Below are positions 7,651 through 11,811 of a DNA stretch of 11,811 nt, piece by piece (positions within the stretch are counted from its first letter, which is position 1; each line of letters begins with the position of its first letter). Under the pieces are notes generated by a model. The model ran no database searches. It was not told the origin of the DNA and worked only from the letters and a program-made list of their open reading frames with translations. This DNA is from an uncultured Collinsella sp. (lineage in GTDB: Bacteria; Actinomycetota; Coriobacteriia; Coriobacteriales; Coriobacteriaceae), in contig UQAU01000045.1 in the NCBI GenBank assembly GCA_900539035.1, positions 1 through 11,811 of the forward strand, given 5' to 3'. Both the position numbers and the translations under genes were made by a program.

Positions 7651-8301
7651 CTAGCGCACGGCCTTGACCGCCGCCGCCAGATCGAACAGCGTATCGAGCA
7701 CGGCCTCGCAGCCATCCACCACGTCCTGCGGCAGCGGCACAATATCGGGGACGGTAAAGACGTGGCAGCCGGCCGTAATGCCCGAGACGCAGCCGTTGCG
7801 CGAATCCTCGACCACGGCACATTCCTCAGGAGCAAAGCCCGCGCGCTCGCAGGCGAGCAGATACATCTCGGGGTCGGGCTTGCCGTGCACGACGTCCTCG
7901 CCACACGTTACCGTTTCAAACTTGTCAAAGAGGCCAACCATCTTAAGGTTGCGCTCGGCCGTAACGAGGCGCGACGACGTCGCTAGACCAACGTGATAGC
8001 CCGCAGCCAGCAGCTCGTCTAGGCACTCGGCGGCACCGGCCTTAAGTTCCAGTTCGGTCTTGACCATCTCGTCGCGAATCTCCTTGTGGCGACGATAGAT
8101 CGCCTCGGTGGTTTCGTGGCTGCCATAATGCTTATCGAGGATGTCCATAACATCGGGCAGCGTGCGGCCGATAAACTGATGGATCAGCGCTTCATCAATC
8201 GCGAGCCCCAGCTCAGCGGCGCCTGCCTTCCAGGCCTTAATCCCCAAACGCTCGGTATCGACCAGCGTTCCATCCATGTCAAAAATAACAGCCTTGATCA
8301 T
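7651..8301 (-). CDS. HAD-superfamily (subfamily IA) phosphatase / beta-phosphoglucomutase-like
   Basis: This 216-residue cytosolic enzyme hydrolyses or transfers phosphate on a small metabolite through an aspartyl-phosphate. Motif I is FDMDGTLVD, with nucleophile D8 and acid/base D10. The helical cap follows at about 15-85. Motif II is ATSS (107-110), motif III is K141 in HGKPDPEMY, and motif IV is VVEDS (163-167), whose E165-D166 hold magnesium with D8. This arrangement matches the beta-phosphoglucomutase/sugar-phosphatase branch. The substrate is not predictable. It could be a 2-deoxyglucose-6-phosphatase-like housecleaning enzyme or a nucleotide or sugar phosphatase. The start at 8301 has AGGGGG 7 nt upstream. 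It is divergent from larE. Lactate racemase cofactor synthesis needs no known HAD phosphatase, so a functional link is not implied. Confidence 0.9.
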   Translation of the reverse strand: MIKAVIFDMDGTLVDTERLGIKAWKAGAAELGLAIDEALIHQFIGRTLPDVMDILDKHYGSHETTEAIYRRHKEIRDEMVKTELELKAGAAECLDELLAAGYHVGLATSSRLVTAERNLKMVGLFDKFETVTCGEDVVHGKPDPEMYLLACERAGFAPEECAVVEDSRNGCVSGITAGCHVFTVPDIVPLPQDVVDGCEAVLDTLFDLAAAVKAVR

Positions 8302-8357
8302 ATCGGTCCCCCTCGCCGGATTGCATTACTGCCACTCTACCGCACTTTACAAGCTTG

Positions 8358-8372
8358 TATATAACGTATATA
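8358..8372. promoter_or_regulatory. TATATA-ACG-TATATA inverted repeat upstream of the HAD gene
   Basis: Two TATATA arms flank ACG, 57-71 bp upstream of the HAD start codon and about 100 bp upstream of larE. It is the most AT-rich spot in this intergenic region. It may be a regulator site or may simply supply -10 boxes for either direction. No -35 partner at the right spacing stands out. Confidence 0.3.
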
Positions 8373-8407
8373 GCATATTGCACTTTCGTTACATAGCTGG
8401 AAGTCTT

Positions 8408-8447
8408 ATGACAAGCAGCTCGGTGGGATTATAGTTTCATCCGAGCT
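8408..8447 (+). promoter_or_regulatory. larE promoter with a 7-bp inverted repeat around the -10 box
   Basis: ATGACA (8408-8413) and TATAGT (8430-8435) are separated by 16 nt, each matching the sigma-A consensus at 5/6. The expected start is near 8442, giving a leader of about 28 nt before AAGGAA and the ATG at 8470. AGCTCGG (8417-8423) and CCGAGCT (8441-8447) form a perfect inverted repeat that brackets the -10 box, which is an operator-like arrangement suited to repression. Confidence 0.55.
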
Positions 8448-8469
8448 TTAATAACTGTAAGGAACTTTC

Positions 8470-9348
8470 ATGCTTTCAGACACCACCGCACCCGCAGAGG
8501 AGCTTCAGGACAAACTCGCAGCACTCGAGCAGCTGCTTTTGGCATACGGACGCGTCGCCATCGGCTTTTCCGGTGGTGTCGACAGCAGCTTTTTGGCCGC
8601 GGTCTGCGCCCGCATCATGCCTACCAATACCCTCCTCGTCCATCTCACCACGCCGCTCATCGGCACGCCCGAACAGACTTCGTTTGAGCAGTCCGTTGAT
8701 GGACAGGCCAATGAGGGGCCGCATTTTAGGCTCCCCGTGCTCAATCTTTCGGTGGATCAGCTGCAGCTCCCCCAAGTAGCCTGCAACGATGCCAATCGCT
8801 GCTACCACTGCAAGCACGCTGGCTTTACCGCCATCGTCAACCACGCCAAGTCGCTCGGCTTTTCCACCGTCATCGATGGCAGCAACGCAAGCGATCGCGG
8901 TGACTACCGCCCCGGCATGCGTGCGACAGAAGAGCTCGGCGTACGCTCACCCCTTATGGAGGTCGGCTTTACCAAGGACGAAGAGCGCGAGCTACTGCGC
9001 GCATGGGGTTATCCCGTTTGGAACCTGCCGGCGGGAGCCTGTCTTGCCACGCGCGTCCCCACGGGCGAGGAGCTTACGCGCGAGAAGGTCGATTTAATCC
9101 GCGCCTGCGAGGATTACCTGCACGATCTTGATTTGGCACAGGTACGCGCGCGCTTGGTCGGCGGCTGCATGCATATCGAGGCCGCACCCGCAGATGTTGC
9201 CAAGATTGCCGCCCTCGGCGGTGCCGCCATCGACGACAAGGGCAAGACCCCGCTGCCCGCCGTTATCGAGTCCGCGCTGCGCGAGCTGGGCTGCGACCAT
9301 ATCTCCCCCGAGGTCACCCCCTACATTCACGGCAACATGAACCTTTAG
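8470..9348 (+). CDS. larE: ATP-dependent sacrificial sulfur transferase LarE
   Basis: LarE converts the carboxylates of pyridinium-3,5-biscarboxylic acid mononucleotide to thiocarboxylates after adenylation. This is a step in building the nickel-pincer nucleotide of lactate racemase and related enzymes. The 292-residue length is usual. The N-type ATP pyrophosphatase loop is FSGGVDSS (33-40). DGSNASD (136-142) and YRPGMRA (146-152) follow the family pattern. C191 in PAGACLATR corresponds to the cysteine that gives up its sulfur in the Lactiplantibacillus enzyme. C111 and C114 in NRCYHCK add two more cysteines. LarE proteins with three such cysteines have been described as carrying an iron-sulfur cluster and may be catalytic instead of sacrificial, so this one could belong there, though that rests on my recall. 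AAGGAA precedes the start by 6 nt. No larA, larB or larC is in the window. Confidence 0.93.
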   Translation: MLSDTTAPAEELQDKLAALEQLLLAYGRVAIGFSGGVDSSFLAAVCARIMPTNTLLVHLTTPLIGTPEQTSFEQSVDGQANEGPHFRLPVLNLSVDQLQLPQVACNDANRCYHCKHAGFTAIVNHAKSLGFSTVIDGSNASDRGDYRPGMRATEELGVRSPLMEVGFTKDEERELLRAWGYPVWNLPAGACLATRVPTGEELTREKVDLIRACEDYLHDLDLAQVRARLVGGCMHIEAAPADVAKIAALGGAAIDDKGKTPLPAVIESALRELGCDHISPEVTPYIHGNMNL

Positions 9349-9375
9349 GTTACGCCGTTTTACAAACGGCGTAAC
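9349..9375. other. Strong hairpin directly after the larE stop codon
   Basis: GTTACGCCGTTT (9349-9360), loop TAC, and AAACGGCGTAAC (9364-9375) form a perfect 12-bp stem beginning at the base after the TAG. No U-run follows. It may protect the 3' end of the mRNA or mark a pause. The intrinsic terminator proper lies about 50 nt further. Confidence 0.6.
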
Positions 9376-9425
9376 TGCTCGGCGCTGCGCAGGCCCCGGG
9401 CACGGCAATCTGACGTTCAACTTCA

Positions 9426-9459
9426 CGGGCGCGACCAAAAGGTCAGCGCCCGCTTGTTT
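9426..9459 (+). terminator. larE intrinsic terminator
   Basis: CGGGCGCGACC (9426-9436), loop AAAA, and GGTC-A-GCGCCCG (9441-9452) form an 11-bp stem with one bulged A, followed by CTTGTTT. This is a standard rho-independent terminator 78 nt after the larE stop. Confidence 0.72.
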
Positions 9460-9524
9460 CACGTCACCTTACCGCACCCGGAGCCTGCTCGCTCGCATAT
9501 GCTCAACCTGGACTGCGTTAACTG

Positions 9525-9574
9525 ACCTACCAAAAAGGGACAGGTTTATTTTGGCAGGTTTTATCTGGGGAAAT
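9525..9574 (+). repeat. Interspersed palindromic repeat, copy 3
   Basis: Arms CCTACCAAAA (9526-9535) and TTTTGGCAGG (9549-9558) enclose the GGGACAGG core, followed by TTTTATCTGGGGAAAT (9559-9574). It is identical to copy 4 from the AAAAAGGG segment to the final AAAT. One arm base differs (A in place of G). It lies downstream of the AlbA_2 gene in the same orientation as copy 4. Confidence 0.88.
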
Positions 9575-9584
9575 ATCGCGAGGC

Positions 9585-9635
9585 AGTCGCCCCCCTAGCA
9601 CCCATCTCACTTCGAGAGACACAAGAGGGGCGACT
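9585..9635 (-). terminator. Possible 3' hairpin of the AlbA_2 gene
   Basis: AGTCGCCCC (9585-9593) and GGGGCGACT (9627-9635) form a perfect 9-bp stem starting 9 nt past the AlbA_2 stop on the minus strand, with a 33-nt loop holding a weak inner TCTC/GAGA stem. No U-run follows, so termination here is uncertain. Confidence 0.35.
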
Positions 9636-9644
9636 CGGCTGCAT

Positions 9645-11345
9645 CTACTTCTTCCGATAGCGGCGGTTGCGGCTCGTCGACGAACCCATTACTTCGATGA
9701 GCCCTTTATCCGCCATTTTTGGCAGATGGTAGCGGACGGACGAAATTTTGACCCCCGATGCAGCCGCTATTTCTCGCGCCGTCATATCCACTTCGGCGCT
9801 GAGAGCCTCCAGGATCCTATCCGCTGTCGAAGCTGACGATTCTCTGCTCATATCGATAATCTCAAACGTGTCTTTGCCACATTTTGACAGGACATGTTTA
9901 TCGACAAGATTCCCGCAGATCAGGCGAATGTCATCCGAATCCCACTTCAGGGCCTCTCGTATTTTTTGAACATCGCATACGCACCCATGCTCCCGCATAA
10001 ACATGAGCAGTGTTTCCTCGCGATCCGTCAGCTCGGTGCCCACATGGCTCTGAATCCACGTGCGGTTTTCAGCAAGCTCCGCCCCGTGCCGGGAAAGCAG
10101 CACCGTAAACGAATCGGCCTTAACGATAAATTTCGGCCTTCCAAGCGAACGAGACTCCATCTCGCGAATCATAGCCGGGATACCAGATCCCTGGCTTTCC
10201 GCAACGGCCCCCTCGGCATGCTCTAACGGCGTCGCCCCCATTAGGCTCATGAGCTTTGAGTTTCGGCAGCGCGATTCCCCGTCTGCAAGATTGTCCACCG
10301 TCTTTCCGCCCCAAAGGCCGCCAGGGTTTTTGATCTCTATTCTGTCTGGATAGATATCGACACTCACGGCCTGCCCCACAAACATGGGCGAATATTCTCG
10401 ATGGATGCAGGCATTTGCCAAGGCCTCGCGCAAAACCTCCTGGGGAACTTCCCAATCCTCCCTTCTGCCAGCGCCTTGCACTATCGTCGCTTTGCGCAAG
10501 TTTCGTCCAATCGCGGCAAGGGCATCTTCGATGCAAGCCGGAATCGGGCCATCGCACAACTGGCGGTCAATAAACCGGGGTTGCCCGGGTGCAGATTTTT
10601 CCACATCGGAATGAACGGCGACATCGATCATCAGTTTGGGATAGAACTGCTGGGGGTAAATTCCCGCCGACAGAAGCCCCGCGAGCTTCACGGCACCATC
10701 CTTTGTAGTGATATTGAGTCTGACCAGCTGCTTTTCCAGCGTATCGGCCCCGCGCAAAACGCGCGGGGTCTGCAGCCGGCGATTTGCGATAATAGACCGC
10801 ACGACATCTGGATCCAAATCCTCGACCGTTGCCTCCGAAACCACCGTGCCGTCTGCATCGCTCGGAAGCAACGCACTCTGCAGCTCATATAGCTCAGCGG
10901 GTGACATCTTGATATCTTTATCATCCACGCGCTTGTAGCTACCGTTCTGCACGCCGCGCGCACCGATATAGCAAGGCTTCGCTTTAAGCTCAAGTTCAAA
11001 GATGCGCACCAGAAGCACCTGGAGCCCGTCGACCTCGCCTCGATCAAGCTCGTACCGCGGCGCATGGGCCACCACTGCCGCTGAGCCTCCGTCTCCGATA
11101 CCCGAAACAAACTGATCGCGCACCCTATCGATAGCAAAGTTAGCCGAAGGAACAAATCCTTCGGCTTCGTTCAGGCCCAAAATAATGAGCCCACCCGCAG
11201 TGTTCGCAAAAGCGCTCACTGTCTCCCATACGTCTGCGCTCAATTTATTCGTGCAGGCTTTAACTTCTACCGATGCGTCATCAGTCCCTCGCCTGCGAAG
11301 GCGCTCAACGATAAGGCCAAGGGGTTCATCCAGCAGCATTGACAT
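9645..11345 (-). CDS. Schlafen/AlbA_2-domain predicted transcriptional regulator with ATPase region
   Basis: This 566-residue cytosolic protein matches the COG2865-type layout. Residues 10-about 155 are an AlbA_2 (Schlafen AAA_4) domain: SVEVKACTNKL (25-35), SAFANTAGGLIILGL (44-58) and GSYKRVDDKDIKMSPAE (135-151) are its hallmarks. Residues 295-395 resemble a GHKL-type ATP-binding fold: EVLREALANACIHREY (303-318, with the N/HRE motif), DRIEIKNPGGLWGG (334-347), SRCRNSKL (358-365) and GSGIPAM (386-392). Residues 436-500 and 505-566 look like winged-helix units, the second with MTAREIAAASGVKISSVRYH (521-540) and a very basic C-terminus. Family members are annotated as predicted regulators, but few have been tested. 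The start at 11345 is preceded by GAGAGA within an operator-like motif. A second ATG two codons on is possible. The 5' region carries a dense array of TTAGAGAGA sites, which suggests autoregulation. A role in phage or stress response is conceivable but unsupported. Confidence 0.85.
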   Translation of the reverse strand: MSMLLDEPLGLIVERLRRRGTDDASVEVKACTNKLSADVWETVSAFANTAGGLIILGLNEAEGFVPSANFAIDRVRDQFVSGIGDGGSAAVVAHAPRYELDRGEVDGLQVLLVRIFELELKAKPCYIGARGVQNGSYKRVDDKDIKMSPAELYELQSALLPSDADGTVVSEATVEDLDPDVVRSIIANRRLQTPRVLRGADTLEKQLVRLNITTKDGAVKLAGLLSAGIYPQQFYPKLMIDVAVHSDVEKSAPGQPRFIDRQLCDGPIPACIEDALAAIGRNLRKATIVQGAGRREDWEVPQEVLREALANACIHREYSPMFVGQAVSVDIYPDRIEIKNPGGLWGGKTVDNLADGESRCRNSKLMSLMGATPLEHAEGAVAESQGSGIPAMIREMESRSLGRPKFIVKADSFTVLLSRHGAELAENRTWIQSHVGTELTDREETLLMFMREHGCVCDVQKIREALKWDSDDIRLICGNLVDKHVLSKCGKDTFEIIDMSRESSASTADRILEALSAEVDMTAREIAAASGVKISSVRYHLPKMADKGLIEVMGSSTSRNRRYRKK

Positions 11346-11349
11346 TCCG

Positions 11350-11539
11350 TCTCTCTAAAACGATAGATTTATCTCTCTAAAGTATAGTATATCTCTCTAA
11401 CTTTAGAGAGATAAGCACCTTATTTTAGAGAGACATTTAGAGAGATGTATCGAATTCACTGTTAGATTGCCCAATGTTATCTCTTTAACTGACCTTCTCT
11501 TTAAAGAGACATTTAGAGAGACGAGCGCAATCTCTCTAA
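11350..11539. promoter_or_regulatory. TTAGAGAGA operator array upstream of the AlbA_2 gene
   Basis: Exact copies of the 9-mer TTAGAGAGA (or its complement TCTCTCTAA) start at 11350(-), 11372(-), 11392(-), 11403(+), 11425(+), 11437(+), 11513(+) and 11531(-). One-mismatch copies (TTAAAGAGA) start at 11480(-), 11496(-) and 11501(+). A weaker one is at 11551(-). Copies at 11392 and 11403 form a perfect inverted pair with 10-bp arms and a 2-nt spacer. Copies at 11496 and 11501 overlap in the 14-bp palindrome TCTCTTTAAAGAGA. Pairs 11425/11437 and 11501/11513 are direct repeats with a 12-bp period, and these two 21-bp blocks differ at one base. Spacing is irregular otherwise, so this is not a CRISPR or a simple microsatellite. 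It is best read as binding sites for the adjacent regulator. Confidence 0.8.
11386..11391 (-). promoter_or_regulatory. Probable -10 box of the AlbA_2 gene beside the inverted operator
   Basis: TATACT on the minus strand (plus 11386-11391) is a 5/6 match to the -10 consensus, and a second overlapping TATACT begins 5 bp downstream (plus 11381-11386). The -35 position 17 nt upstream reads only TTATCT and falls at the far edge of the perfect inverted operator pair (11391-11412), so that pair fills the promoter spacer. Start would be near 11379, giving a leader of about 34 nt. Confidence 0.5.
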
Positions 11540-11575
11540 TCAAGGGCTCCACTCTTTAAGGTGCACACTTCCTAA

Positions 11576-11612
11576 CCGTGCCCTAAGTTGCGGTGAAATA
11601 ACTCACGATTAG
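11576..11612. other. Featureless stretch between operator array and repeat copy 4
   Basis: No credible coding frame, hairpin or promoter is visible here. The whole stretch from 11346 to the window end lacks a supported gene: it holds the operator array, this spacer, repeat copy 4 and a possible outward promoter near the end. Confidence 0.5.
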
Positions 11613-11661
11613 CCTGCCAAAAAGGGACAGGTTTATTTTGGCAGGTTTTATCTGGGGAAAT
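11612..11661 (+). repeat. Interspersed palindromic repeat, copy 4
   Basis: CCTGCCAAAA (11613-11622) and TTTTGGCAGG (11636-11645) form a perfect 10-bp inverted repeat around the GGGACAGG core, followed by TTTTATCTGGGGAAAT. This copy looks closest to a consensus. With copy 3 it brackets the AlbA_2 gene and its operator array in direct orientation. Confidence 0.88.
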
Positions 11662-11773
11662 GTCAAATGGCCCCACACGCCCAACCACCGCAGCTCCATA
11701 TGAGGCAAATGAATCCGTAGCGTTTGTCCCAAATCTTGAGTATTTGTTCGGTGGAGCGGCCCCTGCCGGCTCC

Positions 11774-11810
11774 TGCTAGACTGGTAGATTCCCAACCGTC
11801 CATCCAGGAG
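11774..11810 (+). promoter_or_regulatory. Possible promoter and ribosome binding site of a gene beyond the window
   Basis: TGC followed by TAGACT (11777-11782) resembles an extended -10 element, and AGGAG occupies 11806-11810 at the very end. Spacing fits a transcript start near 11789 and a start codon a few bases past the window. No -35 match is evident. Confidence 0.3.
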
Positions 11811-11811
11811 C

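Noticed and set aside
11350..11539. CRISPR array or simple microsatellite
   Set aside because: The 9-mer units are short, occur in both orientations and have irregular gaps. There are no spacers of constant length and no cas genes.
11583..11795. 70-codon minus-strand frame across repeat copy 4
   Set aside because: Its middle is translation of the repeat (the same IKPAKxNLSLFGRL peptide appears from other copies), and no ribosome binding site precedes it.

Overview
The window reads as chromosomal DNA of a high-GC, Gram-positive gut anaerobe of the Coriobacteriia, most likely Collinsella or a close relative. That placement is inference from the gene mix, the codon bias toward G/C-ending codons, AGGGG/AAGGA ribosome binding sites and a short interspersed repeat I associate with that group. 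No rRNA, tRNA, CRISPR array, complete insertion sequence or prophage is visible. Eight protein genes are supported.

Left part (1-3421): three genes lie on the minus strand, in transcription order yeiH-like transporter (2224-3258), a degenerate sigma-54-activator-like regulator with a Fis-type helix-turn-helix (747-1964), and a single-pass membrane protein of unknown function (87-662). The last has its own extended -10 promoter and ends in a good intrinsic terminator at 22-47. The 259-bp gap between transporter and regulator holds a 14-bp perfect palindrome and nested inverted repeats. A GntR/FCD regulator (3422-4153, plus strand) is divergent from the transporter and is the obvious candidate for controlling it.

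Middle part (4154-7612): glmS (4266-6113, minus), for glucosamine-6-phosphate synthesis, is divergent from a LacI-family regulator (6425-7537, plus). The 311-bp region between them holds a likely glmS promoter with an inverted repeat in its spacer, a set of TGGTAT/ATACCA sites just upstream of it, and two repeat elements. The lacI promoter abuts one of these.

Right part (7613-9460): a HAD-superfamily phosphatase (7651-8301, minus) is divergent from larE (8470-9348, plus), the sacrificial sulfur transferase for the lactate racemase nickel-pincer cofactor. No other lar gene is in view.

Far right (9461-11811): a Schlafen/AlbA_2-type predicted regulator with a GHKL-like ATPase region and C-terminal winged helices (9645-11345, minus) is preceded by an unusual cluster of 8 exact and 3 near copies of the 9-mer TTAGAGAGA in about 190 bp, in both orientations. 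A perfect inverted pair touches the predicted -10 box, and another copy sits where the ribosome binding site should be. This is the most distinctive signal in the window and looks like a dense autoregulatory operator array. Gene and array together are bracketed by two direct copies of the interspersed repeat.

The repeat (about 49 bp, core GGGACAGGTTTATTTTGG between arms CCTGCCAAAA and TTTTGGCAGG) occurs four times, always between genes, and a structural cousin lies at 6276-6310.
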